A DNA stretch of 64,000 nt from Lentzea jiangxiensis (GTDB lineage: Bacteria; Actinomycetota; Actinomycetes; Mycobacteriales; Pseudonocardiaceae), in the NCBI RefSeq assembly GCF_900104175.1, contig NZ_FNIX01000022.1:1-64000 (forward strand), written 5' to 3'. Below, one piece after another: positions 27,036 to 35,927 of the stretch (positions are counted from its first letter, which is position 1; the number at the start of each line of letters is the position of its first letter). Under the pieces are notes generated by a model. That model saw nothing but the letters and a program-made list of their open reading frames with translations, was not told where the DNA came from and did not search any database. A program made the translations under genes and the position numbers.

Positions 27036-27656
27036 TCAGATCATCCCCTTCCGCAGGGCGTAGGCGACCGCGTGCGGCCGGTTGCGCAGGTTGAGCCTCG
27101 TGGTCAACCCGTAGAAGACGTTCTTGATCGTGCGCTCGGAGTAGCACAACCTCCCGGCGATCTCGGCGGTGCCCAGGCCGTCGGCCATCAACCGCAGCAC
27201 GTCGGCCTCGCGCGGCGTCAGCTTGGGCACGCTCGTGTCCGGCGACACCAGCTCCCGCTGGAGCCGTTCGACGTGCCTGAGCAGCTCCGCGACCAGGCTG
27301 GGCGGCATGACCCCACCGCCGGAGGCCGCAGCCAGGACGCTGCGCAGGACCCGTTCCCCGGTCGCGGCGGTGCGGGGCAGGATCGCCACCACCCGGTACT
27401 CCACGGCGGCGAGCACGTCCTTCTCACCGACCTCGTCGAGGACCAGCACCACCGGTGCCCCGATGTCGGCGGCCACCCGCCGCAGTTCGGTCAGCACCTC
27501 GGGGCTCATCCGGTCGACGGCGACCACGACCACGTGTGCCCGCGTCCGCCGGTCCCAGTCCAGGACCTCGATCTCAGCCCGCGAGCCGAGGTAGCTCGTC
27601 AGCCCGGCCATGCTCAGGTGATCCGCCGTCTGCACGACGACCCGCACTCGCTCCAC
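27036..27656 (-). CDS. LuxR-family regulator near the injection-system locus
   Basis: 206 residues from the second of two adjacent GTG codons, placed 5 bases after GGGAGG; GTG 27659 and 27704 are alternatives. The N-terminal half is a receiver-like domain in which the usual phosphoacceptor Asp context reads VVVVAVDRM, so phosphorylation is doubtful. The C-terminal GerE helix-turn-helix (TPREADVLRLMADGLGTAEI, SERTIKNVFYGL, LNLRNRPHAVAYALRKGMI) is well conserved. It closely resembles the regulator at 50167, at the other end of the injection-system cluster, which supports a role in its control. Confidence 0.85.
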   Translation of the reverse strand: MERVRVVVQTADHLSMAGLTSYLGSRAEIEVLDWDRRTRAHVVVVAVDRMSPEVLTELRRVAADIGAPVVLVLDEVGEKDVLAAVEYRVVAILPRTAATGERVLRSVLAAASGGGVMPPSLVAELLRHVERLQRELVSPDTSVPKLTPREADVLRLMADGLGTAEIAGRLCYSERTIKNVFYGLTTRLNLRNRPHAVAYALRKGMI

Positions 27657-27771
27657 CACTGCCTCCCGCAGATCCGGTTCCCCGGTTCCGAGTCTGCGAG
27701 GCACGGCTTCACGCGCTCTTAAACGCGTCTACAAAAGTTCTTCATCGGGGTTGGACGGCGTGAAGGGGACG

Positions 27772-28836
27772 CTAGGCGACGACCTCGTCCGCTTCGCTCC
27801 AGTGCCGGTGCAGCGCCAGCAGCACGTCGTCCAGGTCGTGCGCGGGCGACCAGCGGGGGTAGTCGCGCCGGAACTTGCGGGTGTCGCCGATCCACCACCG
27901 CGGATCGGCGAACCGGGGTTGCGGCGAGTAGTCGAACGGCACTTCCGCACCCGTCAGGTGCTCGTAGCGCGCGATCAGCTCCAGCACCGAGGCGCCGCGC
28001 TCGCGCCCACCACCCAGGTGGTAGACCTCGCCGGGCCGCGGGTCCAGGTAGAACTGCCACAGAGCATCCACCAGGTCGCGAGCGTCCAGCACGTCGCGCA
28101 CCTGCTTGCCGCCGTGACCGACGACCGGGTACGGCACCCGGCGCACGGCGCTGCGCACCAGGTGCGACACGAAGCCGTGCCCGCGCACGCCCGTCTGCCC
28201 GGTGCCGGTGACGCTGCCGCACCGGAACACGCCGACCTTCATGCCCAGCTGGCGGCCGTGCTCCTGAGCGACGAGGTCGGCGGCCAGCTTCGACACGCCG
28301 AGAAAGGTGCGGCCGGCCCGGTCCAGCCGGATCGACTCGTCCACGCCGTGCTCGTGGAACCGGTGGGACGGGTCCAGCTCCCACCGGGTCGCGGTCTCCA
28401 CCAGGGGCAGCGCGTCCGGCGCGTCGCCGTAGACCTCGGTGGTGGACACCAGGGTGAACACCGCCTCGCCGCAGTGCCTCCGCACCGAGTCCAGCACGGT
28501 GACCGCGCCCACGGCGTTGATCCCGAAGTCGATCGACGGCCGCTCGGCGGACCAGGCGCTGCTCGGCTGCCCGGCCGTGTGCACCACCAGCCGGACGTCC
28601 GCACCCCACACGCGCAGGACCTCGTCCACGGCCGCCTGATCGCGCACGTCCACCCGGTGGTGCCGGTAGTTCGGGACGCGCCGGGCCTCGGCCACCGCCC
28701 CCGCCGGGCCGGAAAACTCCTGCCGCGGCTCGTCGTCGATGCCGACGACCAGGTCGAACCGCGATGCGAACCGCCGCACCGCCTCACCGCCCACCAGCCC
28801 TGCCGAGCCGGTGACCACTGCGATGTCCACGGGCAC
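27772..28836 (-). CDS. NAD-dependent epimerase/dehydratase-like protein, catalytic Tyr lost
   Basis: 354-residue extended SDR protein, GTG start with AGGAGT upstream. The N-terminal Rossmann motif TGSAGLVG and KQVRDVLDARDLVDALW match CDP-paratose 2-epimerase-like enzymes. At the YxxxK active site the sequence reads F-L-G-V-S-K, with Leu179 where Tyr is expected while Lys183 is kept. Either the enzyme is inactive in the classical sense or it binds NAD and sugar nucleotide non-catalytically. It lies 54 bases after the last injection-system gene on the same strand and is probably in the operon. Confidence 0.82.
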   Translation of the reverse strand: MPVDIAVVTGSAGLVGGEAVRRFASRFDLVVGIDDEPRQEFSGPAGAVAEARRVPNYRHHRVDVRDQAAVDEVLRVWGADVRLVVHTAGQPSSAWSAERPSIDFGINAVGAVTVLDSVRRHCGEAVFTLVSTTEVYGDAPDALPLVETATRWELDPSHRFHEHGVDESIRLDRAGRTFLGVSKLAADLVAQEHGRQLGMKVGVFRCGSVTGTGQTGVRGHGFVSHLVRSAVRRVPYPVVGHGGKQVRDVLDARDLVDALWQFYLDPRPGEVYHLGGGRERGASVLELIARYEHLTGAEVPFDYSPQPRFADPRWWIGDTRKFRRDYPRWSPAHDLDDVLLALHRHWSEADEVVA

Positions 28837-28890
28837 TCCTCTCCGTCCGTGCGCGATCTCTTCACGCCGGCTCCGCCTGGCCGGACTCGG

Positions 28891-30207
28891 TCACGAGCGG
28901 CGGAAGAACTCGACCTCGCCGAGCGCCACGTGCCGGCCGGCACCCAGCCCCGCGGCGGACTTCACGACCAGGCGCACCGCCACGACGTCACTGATGCCGG
29001 TGTCGGTTCGTTGCGGACCCGGCTGGTCGTTCAACGCCACCGCGATCGTGCGGGTGGCACCACCGGAACTGGTCACGACCAGGTCCGCGGCCGTCGGCCG
29101 GGCCTGCCCGCGGAACTGTTCCGGCTGCGCCGAGGCGCCCGAGTGCACGACGACCGACAGCAGCCGGAACGGCTGGTCGAAGGTGAACTCGACCGCGTCG
29201 CCCACGGCGGGAGCGCCCCAGTACCGGTTCGACAGCCCGTCCACGGCGGCCGCGGCCGGGTGACCGGGCACCTCGGCGGTGGCCGCGGTGCGCGCGGGCG
29301 CGATCGGCGCGGGCTTGGCCAGCCTGTCGCGCAGGTCCTCGAACAGCTCCACCGCATTCGGGTAGAACACGATCCCGGCGAGCACCAGCGCGGCGACCGC
29401 GAGCAGCGCGGCCAGCCGGCGCAGCCACTTCGAGGTGTCGCCGCGGCGCGAACGCCGGCGGCGAGTCGCGGTGGTGATCGCAGTCCCGTCCTGGAGCGGG
29501 GTGGCGCACCGGCGGCAGAACCGGCGGCCCGGCGGGTTGGTGGTGCCGCACACCGGGCAGGGCGGACCGTCCACCTCGGCCTCGACGCCGAGGGTGGGCA
29601 GCGGACGCTTGGCCTCCGGCCGCCGCGGCAGCACGGGTCCCAGCACCACGGTCGACGGACCTCTCCCGACCGTCAGCTCCGATCCCGCGGTCGTCCGGAC
29701 GCGAGCGGTCTCCGGCCGGCCGGAGGCCGTGGTGGTGCGAGCGCCGGGCTCGTCGGTCGCCGGCGTTCCGCCGTCCTCGCCGAAACGCGACCGGGCCCAC
29801 GCGCGCCAGCGGGCCCACAGGCCCGGCCGACCGGCGGCGGGGTCCTCCCGCTCGCGGCCGGGGCCGACCGCCGGGTCCGGCTCCGCCAGGCCGGTCGGCC
29901 CTTCCCCGATGGCCGTCTCGATCCGGGACGCCAGGTGGTGGTCCTCCGCCGGCTGCGGGCTCACCGGCTGATGCCCTGCCGGAGCATCCTGCACGGCCGA
30001 ATCCTCGTGCGCGGCTTCCTCACCCGCCGAGGCCTGCGCCGTTCCCGTCCCCACCGCCGGGGCCGACCCGGCCATCCCGCCGGTACCGGCTCGCTCCGGC
30101 CGAGCGGCCTCGGCGGACCACCCCAGGTAGGTGCCGCAGTTGCCGCAGAAGTCGTCACCGTCCTGAACAGACGCGCCGCACTGCGGGCACGAGCGCACCA
30201 CGGCCAT
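28891..30207 (-). CDS. CisA-like membrane adaptor: zinc ribbons, TM, glycan-binding domain
   Basis: 438 residues. Start ATG 30207 overlaps the preceding stop (TGATG); GTG 30210 is the alternative. N-terminal zinc ribbon (CPQCGA...CGNCG, residues 7-24), a long disordered Pro/Ala/Glu region, a second zinc ribbon (CPVCG...CRRC, about 225-245), a basic patch, one TM helix (LLAVAALVLAGIVFYP, about 272-290), and an extracellular discoidin-like domain of the NADase-type glycan-binding class (DGLSNRYWGAPAVGDAVEF ... VALGEVEFF). The bitopic layout resembles the CisA membrane adaptor described for Streptomyces CIS. It probably anchors the particle to the membrane and senses wall glycan. Confidence 0.75.
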   Translation of the reverse strand: MAVVRSCPQCGASVQDGDDFCGNCGTYLGWSAEAARPERAGTGGMAGSAPAVGTGTAQASAGEEAAHEDSAVQDAPAGHQPVSPQPAEDHHLASRIETAIGEGPTGLAEPDPAVGPGREREDPAAGRPGLWARWRAWARSRFGEDGGTPATDEPGARTTTASGRPETARVRTTAGSELTVGRGPSTVVLGPVLPRRPEAKRPLPTLGVEAEVDGPPCPVCGTTNPPGRRFCRRCATPLQDGTAITTATRRRRSRRGDTSKWLRRLAALLAVAALVLAGIVFYPNAVELFEDLRDRLAKPAPIAPARTAATAEVPGHPAAAAVDGLSNRYWGAPAVGDAVEFTFDQPFRLLSVVVHSGASAQPEQFRGQARPTAADLVVTSSGGATRTIAVALNDQPGPQRTDTGISDVVAVRLVVKSAAGLGAGRHVALGEVEFFRRS

Positions 30208-30767
30208 CACACCCCATCCGCGGGCGGCCCGCCCAGCTCCTCGACCGTGCACCGGACGTGCACGGGGCACACCGCTCCCACCAGCGCCTCGACCCGGTCC
30301 CGGTCCACCGGACCGGCTGACCCCGGCCACACCCGCACCACGACCACTTCGGCCGCCGGACCGGGCAGCGGCGTGTCGGGCATGCCCGACCAGCGCACCC
30401 CCGGGCCGTCCGCCACATCCGCGTGCACGCCCAGCGACAGCTCCAGCCGCTCGACCAGCCCCCGCATCGTGCCGCGCTTGCGGTGCAGCTCCACGGCCCG
30501 CCGCACCAGGGCACGCCGCAGCGGCTCCGGCCACGCCGGGTCCAGTCCGGCCGCCACCCACGACGACAGCCACGCCAGGAAGTCCTCCGGCGCCAGCGCC
30601 GGATCCAGATAAGCGGGCAGGTTGTCCAAAGTGGACAACACGGCGGACAGCACGGCGTCCAGGCCCGCGGTGAACCGTTGCGCGAAGTCGTCCGCCGCGT
30701 ACAGCGCGGGCAGCATGTCCCCCAGCGGGTGCCTGCTCGGCAGTTCCGGCAGCGCTGCCCTGGTCAC
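30207..30767 (-). CDS. cis12: Injection-system baseplate protein, gpI-like (Cis12)
   Basis: 186 residues, phage tail protein gpI type. The region LPALYAADDFAQRFTAGLDA, LDNLPAYLDPALAPEDFLAWLSSWV, RRALVRRAVELHRKRGTMRGL is typical of the gp7/gpI wedge protein of contractile tails and eCIS. The start overlaps the stop of the baseplate J gene (ATGA). It forms part of the baseplate wedge with the gp25 and J-like proteins. Confidence 0.88.
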   Translation of the reverse strand: MTRAALPELPSRHPLGDMLPALYAADDFAQRFTAGLDAVLSAVLSTLDNLPAYLDPALAPEDFLAWLSSWVAAGLDPAWPEPLRRALVRRAVELHRKRGTMRGLVERLELSLGVHADVADGPGVRWSGMPDTPLPGPAAEVVVVRVWPGSAGPVDRDRVEALVGAVCPVHVRCTVEELGGPPADGV

Positions 30768-32698
30768 GGCGCACCGACCGCGACCTGGTGCTGGTGGGAG
30801 AAGACCAGCGCGTTGGGCGCGACGTCCAGCCGGTCCACCGGCGCACCCCGCGCCCCGGTGATCGGGTTCGCCGGGAACATCCGGATCTCGTCCACCAGCA
30901 GCACCCCCGGCACCGCTTGGAGCACCGAGAACACCTCGCCGAACTGCACCGGCCTCCCGAAACCCCAGCCGGCGCCGTCCGGTCCGCCGCGCAGCGGGTT
31001 GAGGTACCGGTACAGCGCGGCGAGCGCGTCCTCGCGGACCAGGTTGACGTCGGCGGCGGTCAGCCGGGCCACCACCGTGATGCCCTGGTAGCGGGGCGGT
31101 TCCACGACCAGCCGCGTGCCGAGCAGGCGCCGCTCGTCCAAGCGGCGCGCGACCGCGGCCAGCACCTCGTCGGAGGGCTCCAGCTGCTCGAACCGCAACC
31201 GGTCGCCCTCGTCGGCCACCGCGTCGGGCACCACCAGCACCCTCGCCGCCCCCACCTCACCCTCCACGGGCAGGCAGCGCACGCGCGCCAGCGACGGCAC
31301 GGCCTGCCGCGCGATCAGCTCGTGGTCCTCGGCGGTGACCGCGCGGTCCTGCACCCGCAGCTGGTTGGGCGCCCGCAGCTTCGCCTCGGCGACGGTCTCG
31401 GCGTCCACGCCGCCGATCGCGGCCTCCCGGTTCTCCACCGCCGAGATGTAGGGCACCGAGCTGCGCAGCACCGAGATCGCGCCGCGCGCCACGTTGCCCG
31501 ACCGCCCGCCGCCGGTGCGGTAGCGCGGAACCCTCAGCACCGCGCCCTTGGACGGAACCGCGCCGTAGCGGCGCAGTGTCCCGTCCGCCTCGCGCACCGC
31601 GGGCGGGAACAGGAACTCACCGCTCGACGCGTCGAGCACCACGTGCCGGTCGTCGGGGCCGGAGAGGCCGAAGTCCTCCACCACCACCCAGTCCTCCCAC
31701 CCCTCGCCCGCCGCGGCCTGCACGACCACCGGGTCACCGTCCAGCAGCACCGGGGCCCTGGGCACGGTGAACCGCTGGCCGGGCACGCCGGCGGACTCGC
31801 CGAGCGGCACGTCGACCTCGGTCTCGGCGTGCTCGGCGGCGGTGGTGCCCCCGATGGTGTAGGCCTCGGCCTCGCGCACCGTCGGGGACTCCGAGTAGAA
31901 CGGCTGGCCGGGCACCGGTTCGGTGACCCGGCAGCGCAGCCAGCCCGCGCGCTGGCCGGCGACCACCGACATCGTGTGGCCGCCCGGCACGTGCAGCACG
32001 ACCTCGCCCGGCCGGTTGAGGCCGCCGGTGCCGTCCTCGTCCACCTCGCAGGCGACCCAGTCCCCTCCGTCCCACGCCTCCCAGACCAGCGGCGGCTGCC
32101 GCGGGTCGACGCCGACGCCCTCGACCCGGCTCTCCAGCCTCAGCACCACCACGCAGTCCGGCACGGCGGCGGTGAGCCCGAACAGGGTGGCGTCACCAGG
32201 CTCGGGCGAGGCCTGGAAACACGCCACGTCCTTGCCGGACTCCAGATCTCGCGTGCGGTCGGCGTGCTCACCGGGCGCGGACCGCGTGACCAGGCGCGCC
32301 AGTTCGCAGGGCACGATCGGCAGTTCGCGGGTGGTGGCGAACACGGTCGCCTCGGCGAACTCGGTGCTCACCGTCGCGACCTCGGTGCCCGCGGGCAGCG
32401 ACACGGTCTCGACCTGCGGCGCGGACAGCCAGAACGTCACCAGGGCGCGGGCCGCCGTGGGCGGGAACAGCCGCACGCCCAGCAGGTCGAGGAACGCCAG
32501 GTAGTTCTTCTCCGGCACCCGGTTGAGCCGGTAGACCAGCTGGTCGACCATGTGCGCGAAGGTCTCGATGAGGGTGACGCCGGGGTCGGACACGTTGTGG
32601 TCCGTCCACTCAGGACAGCTCTGCTGGACGTACCGCTTGGCCTCGTCCACGAACTGCTGGAAGCGCCGGTCGTCCAGGTTGGGCGCTGGTATCGCCAT
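30764..32698 (-). CDS. cis11: Baseplate J-like wedge protein (Cis11)
   Basis: 644 residues. N-terminal CPEWTDHNVSDPGVTLIETFAHMVDQLVYRLNRVPEKNYLAFLDLLG is diagnostic for the eCIS/T4 gp6-like baseplate J protein. Central beta-rich domains follow, and the C-terminus holds LVREDALAALYRYLNPLRGG and FGRPVQFGEVFSVLQAVPGVLLVDEI. It is translationally coupled to the gp25 gene (TGATG) and to the gpI gene (ATGA). Structural role: it forms the wedge ring that triggers sheath contraction. Confidence 0.92.
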   Translation of the reverse strand: MAIPAPNLDDRRFQQFVDEAKRYVQQSCPEWTDHNVSDPGVTLIETFAHMVDQLVYRLNRVPEKNYLAFLDLLGVRLFPPTAARALVTFWLSAPQVETVSLPAGTEVATVSTEFAEATVFATTRELPIVPCELARLVTRSAPGEHADRTRDLESGKDVACFQASPEPGDATLFGLTAAVPDCVVVLRLESRVEGVGVDPRQPPLVWEAWDGGDWVACEVDEDGTGGLNRPGEVVLHVPGGHTMSVVAGQRAGWLRCRVTEPVPGQPFYSESPTVREAEAYTIGGTTAAEHAETEVDVPLGESAGVPGQRFTVPRAPVLLDGDPVVVQAAAGEGWEDWVVVEDFGLSGPDDRHVVLDASSGEFLFPPAVREADGTLRRYGAVPSKGAVLRVPRYRTGGGRSGNVARGAISVLRSSVPYISAVENREAAIGGVDAETVAEAKLRAPNQLRVQDRAVTAEDHELIARQAVPSLARVRCLPVEGEVGAARVLVVPDAVADEGDRLRFEQLEPSDEVLAAVARRLDERRLLGTRLVVEPPRYQGITVVARLTAADVNLVREDALAALYRYLNPLRGGPDGAGWGFGRPVQFGEVFSVLQAVPGVLLVDEIRMFPANPITGARGAPVDRLDVAPNALVFSHQHQVAVGAP

Positions 32699-33108
32699 CA
32701 GCCGGCCTCCCCTTCCTCGGAAGGGATCGTGTAGAAGGGGAAGACCAGGTTGCGCTGGTCGTTGGTGGACTTCACGGTGTAGTGGATGTCGATGTAGAGC
32801 GTTCCGACGTCGACCGAGTCGAACGCCACGACCACGCCGGTCACGTCGATGCGGGGCTCCCACCGGTCGAGCGCGGCGCGCACCTCGCGCGAGATGTGCC
32901 CTGCGGTCGCCCCATCGGCCGTGGCGAACACCAGGTCGTGGATGCCACAGCCGAACTCCGGGCGCATCGGGCGCTCGCCGGGCGCGGTGCCCAGGACCAG
33001 CCGGATGGCCTCCTGGATCTCCTGGTCGCGGTCGACCATGCCGATACCGCCGGTGGTGCCGGCTCGCATCGGGAAGCCCCAGCCGCGTCCGATGAAGTCG
33101 GAGCTCAC
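32698..33108 (-). CDS. cis9: gp25-like baseplate lysozyme-fold protein (Cis9)
   Basis: 136 residues; GTG start overlaps the PAAR stop (GTGA). Pattern: GRGWGFPMRAGTTGGIGMVD, EIQEAIRLVLGTAPGERPMRPEFGCGIHDLVF, and IHYTVKSTNDQRNLVFPFY, as in GPW/gp25 family baseplate proteins. It initiates sheath polymerisation at the baseplate (family knowledge). Confidence 0.92.
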   Translation of the reverse strand: MSSDFIGRGWGFPMRAGTTGGIGMVDRDQEIQEAIRLVLGTAPGERPMRPEFGCGIHDLVFATADGATAGHISREVRAALDRWEPRIDVTGVVVAFDSVDVGTLYIDIHYTVKSTNDQRNLVFPFYTIPSEEGEAG

Positions 33109-33419
33109 AGCGGTCCTCCGATCTGCACCGTGCCAGGGCGCGGCGCCAGCTTGGCCTTGCAGGTGGTCTCGTCCAGGGCAGCGGCGGCGGCCAGCCCTGC
33201 GATGAGAACGCCGCGGCGAGCGATGGCCGGCGAGATCAGGATGATGTTGGGGGCCACGTTGTGCGGCACCACGGCGCACACGTGCACGCAGTTGATCGTC
33301 GCGGCGGGCTTGCCCTCGATCAGCACCGTCATCAGGCGGGCCGCCAGCAGCGGGTTCAGCGGAGGGCCGATGGTGCCGGGGTGGAGCGTCTTGTCACCCT
33401 GTCGGGCAGCGGCGGGCAT
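33105..33419 (-). CDS. cis10: PAAR spike-tip protein (Cis10)
   Basis: 104 residues with the PAAR-type start MPAAARQGDKTLHPGTIGPP and the conserved LIEGKPAATINCVHVC and GGPL end. It caps the VgrG trimer and sharpens the spike. Cys residues (INCVHVCAVV, TTCKAK) and His residues may hold the metal. It sits between the VgrG and gp25 genes, as usual in eCIS loci. Confidence 0.9.
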   Translation of the reverse strand: MPAAARQGDKTLHPGTIGPPLNPLLAARLMTVLIEGKPAATINCVHVCAVVPHNVAPNIILISPAIARRGVLIAGLAAAAALDETTCKAKLAPRPGTVQIGGPL

Positions 33420-33439
33420 GTCGCGGTCTCCTCACGTGG

Positions 33440-35137
33440 TCAGTTGAGCTTGATGAGGGCGCCCTTGAGCGTGAGCACGCCCTGTCCGGCGTCGATGGTG
33501 ATGCCGGTGCTGGTCAGCGACACCGAGCTGAGCACGCGTGCGCCGCCCGGCCCGCGCACGAACAGGTCGATCTTGTTGCGCTTCTCGTCGAGCACGACCT
33601 CCAGCCGCTTGTCGCCGGAGGCCAGCCGGACACCCGACTGGGTCATGCCGTCCAGCAGTTCCAGCCGGTTGCCGGAGCGCGAGACCAGGGAACGGCGGTT
33701 GACCTTGCCGCGCCTGCCGTCCACCAGCGGCAGGTCGTGCGCCGACGGCTTGTCGACGCCGTTGTAGAGCCCGCCGATCACGTAGGGCCGGTCCAGGCTG
33801 CCCTGCTCGAACCCGACCAGCACCTCGTCGTTGACCTCCGGGCTGAACACCCCGCCGCCGCCCGCGCCGCCCCACTGCACGGTGCGCACCCAGTCGGTGA
33901 CGTACTTGTCGTCCAGCCACGGGAACTTCAGCCGCACCCAGCCGCGCTGACCGCCGGCCTCCTTGATGTCGGTGACGATGCCGGTGGCCAGGCCGGGCAT
34001 GCGCGGGCCGCGGGCCGGCGCGTTGCCTCCCGTGACCAGGCCCGCGAGGGAGCGGTCGTAGGAGGCGCTGACCGTCAGCGTCGTGTGGTAGCCGGTCTCG
34101 GGCTCCAGCACGTGCCGCGCCGCGGTCACGGTGTAGGCGCCGTCGAAGTCCTGACCGGAGTTGGTCAGCGTCACCGGGTCGCCGGCGCGGAGCTTGGGGT
34201 TGCCGGTGACGACGGCCTCCAGCTCGCCGAATCCCGCGCTGGTGGACGCCTCCAGCGAGCGTGCCGCGCGGGTCGCCTCGGCCTGCGTGGCGTACGGCGC
34301 GTCGGTGACCAGCAGGGGCGCCTTGGTGCGGAAGGCGATGTTGGCCTCACTCGCCTTCAGGCCAGGCTTGACGGTCTTGCTGGCGGTGTTGGGCCGCACC
34401 GCGACCAGCGCCTTCTTGGTGGCCACGTCCCAGCTGCGCACCTCGACGCCGTTGGCCTGGTCCGCGGTGGTCAGCACGGCGCGCAGCGCGACGGTGTTCT
34501 CGCCGAACTCCAGCACGTGCGGGTCGTTCGTCCTCTTCGGCGCGGGTGCCTTGCTCGCCGGCTTGAGCTTGACGAACTCCAGCCGTCCCGCCTCGTCGAT
34601 CCGGACGACGGCGTCGTGCTCCTGGGCGAGCATCTGCAGGAAGTCCCAGTCCGACACACCCGCCTGGCTCAGGTGCCGGTAGGTGACGCCCGCGACGTCG
34701 AGCCGGCCCGCCGTCAGCCCGGCGCCCGTGGCGACCTTCCGCACGACGGCCGCCGCCGACATGTTGCGGAACGCCTGGACCTTGCGGCCCCGCATCAGGC
34801 GGTGCGCGCGGCTCATCGCCCGGATCACGGTGTACGAGCCGGTGCCGTCGCGGTCCAGCTCCAGCGCGGTGACCTCGCCGGTGAACACCTGCTCGGTGGT
34901 GGTGACGCTCGAGGCCGCCAGCGACACCGTGAGATCGGTGCCGATCGTGATGTGCGTCTTCTTGAGCAGCTCGTTCTTCTCGTCGGAGTACGTCAGCACG
35001 GCGCAGTCGGGCAGGCCGACGTTCTCGTCCACCACGCAACGGACCAGCTGATCGGCCTCGCCGATCAGCGGGATGCCGTTCGCGCGCACCAGCGCGCTCG
35101 CGGCGATGTTGTCGCCCTCCACGTCCGGCCCGGTCAT
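33440..35137 (-). CDS. cis8: VgrG-like spike protein (Cis8)
   Basis: 565 residues. N-terminal phage late-control D-like fold (IPLIGEADQLVRCVVDENVGLPD, SAAAVVRKVATGAGLTAGRL, LSQAGVSDWDFLQMLAQEHDAVVRID). It is followed by the OB-fold gp5-like domain (GLATGIVTDIKEAGGQRGWVRLKFPWLDDKYVTDWVRTVQ, VNDEVLVGFEQGSLDRPYVIGGLYNG) and a C-terminal beta-prism. No extra effector domain is fused. The ATG overlaps the LysM stop (ATGA). It forms the central spike beneath the inner tube. Confidence 0.92.
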   Translation of the reverse strand: MTGPDVEGDNIAASALVRANGIPLIGEADQLVRCVVDENVGLPDCAVLTYSDEKNELLKKTHITIGTDLTVSLAASSVTTTEQVFTGEVTALELDRDGTGSYTVIRAMSRAHRLMRGRKVQAFRNMSAAAVVRKVATGAGLTAGRLDVAGVTYRHLSQAGVSDWDFLQMLAQEHDAVVRIDEAGRLEFVKLKPASKAPAPKRTNDPHVLEFGENTVALRAVLTTADQANGVEVRSWDVATKKALVAVRPNTASKTVKPGLKASEANIAFRTKAPLLVTDAPYATQAEATRAARSLEASTSAGFGELEAVVTGNPKLRAGDPVTLTNSGQDFDGAYTVTAARHVLEPETGYHTTLTVSASYDRSLAGLVTGGNAPARGPRMPGLATGIVTDIKEAGGQRGWVRLKFPWLDDKYVTDWVRTVQWGGAGGGGVFSPEVNDEVLVGFEQGSLDRPYVIGGLYNGVDKPSAHDLPLVDGRRGKVNRRSLVSRSGNRLELLDGMTQSGVRLASGDKRLEVVLDEKRNKIDLFVRGPGGARVLSSVSLTSTGITIDAGQGVLTLKGALIKLN

Positions 35138-35898
35138 CGGTCCTCCCCTGTCTCTCCCGCCACGCCCGGTACCAGCAGCTCCGTGCCGGGGACCAGGACC
35201 ATGGGGTCGTCGATGTCGTTGGCTTCCGCGATCACCCGCCAGGCGGTCGCGTCGCCGTACTCGCTCCACGCCAGCTGCGGCAGGCTGTCCCCGGCGACCA
35301 CCTGGTGCGTTCGCCGGGCCTCGCGCGAACCGGACGTCGGGTTCTGGCCGGGTGTGCCCGCCCCCGCCTCCTCGATCGCCAGCGAGCAGGTGGCGCGCAG
35401 TGGTGTGCCGTCCACGTCGAACAGCGAGTAGTCCACCGACAGGCTGGACAGCACGCCGTCGAAGGTCACCGACTTGGCGGTGCCCCACTCGAAGCGGACC
35501 CACGGGCTCGCGGGCTTCTTCTTGCGCAGACTGGCTTTCGTCGGCACGCAGGCGGTCATCAGCTTCTCCACCCGCTCCTCCACCGAGTTGTCGTGCTCGG
35601 CGGTCGCGTCGAGGAACACGTCCACGTTCAGCGATCGCGGCCCGCTGCCGACGAACTCCGGCAGCGACGCCTGGCCCGCCATCCGCGCCGGCTTCCGCCG
35701 CCACTCGACGCTCTTGCTCAGCGCCAGCTTGCTGGGGTTGAACTGGAACTTGACCGTGGCCAACCGCGCCCCCGGCTTGGCACCGCTCTTGGTGGGCGGT
35801 TCCATGATCACCAGCTGGGCCTTGACCAGGCCGGAGCCGAAGTACGCCGCCGCGGCCTTGCCCGCCTTGGCGACACCGGCCTGGAACTTCGACGCCAC
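35134..35898 (-). CDS. cis7: LysM baseplate hub protein (Cis7)
   Basis: 254 residues, GTG start 7 bases after GGAGGAGGG. The N-terminal domain (KFQFNPSKLALSKSVEWRRKPARM, SLNVDVFLDAT, VERVEKLMTACVPT, FEWGTAKSVTFDGVLSSLSVDYSLFDVDGTPLRATCSLAIEE) is the eCIS LysM-associated hub fold. The C-terminal LysM (RTHQVVAGDSLPQLAWSEYG, ATAWRVIAEANDIDDP) ends in LVPGTELLVPG. It bridges the inner tube to the spike and baseplate. Its stop overlaps the VgrG start. Confidence 0.9.
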   Translation of the reverse strand: MASKFQAGVAKAGKAAAAYFGSGLVKAQLVIMEPPTKSGAKPGARLATVKFQFNPSKLALSKSVEWRRKPARMAGQASLPEFVGSGPRSLNVDVFLDATAEHDNSVEERVEKLMTACVPTKASLRKKKPASPWVRFEWGTAKSVTFDGVLSSLSVDYSLFDVDGTPLRATCSLAIEEAGAGTPGQNPTSGSREARRTHQVVAGDSLPQLAWSEYGDATAWRVIAEANDIDDPMVLVPGTELLVPGVAGETGEDR

Positions 35899-35927
35899 TC
35901 GTCCGCCCTCCTCCGGCTTCCGCCCGC

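Noticed and set aside
27751-32734. Plus-strand ORFs of 953 and 648 codons across the baseplate genes
   Set aside because: Antisense shadows; the minus-strand genes have overlapping starts and stops and clear families.
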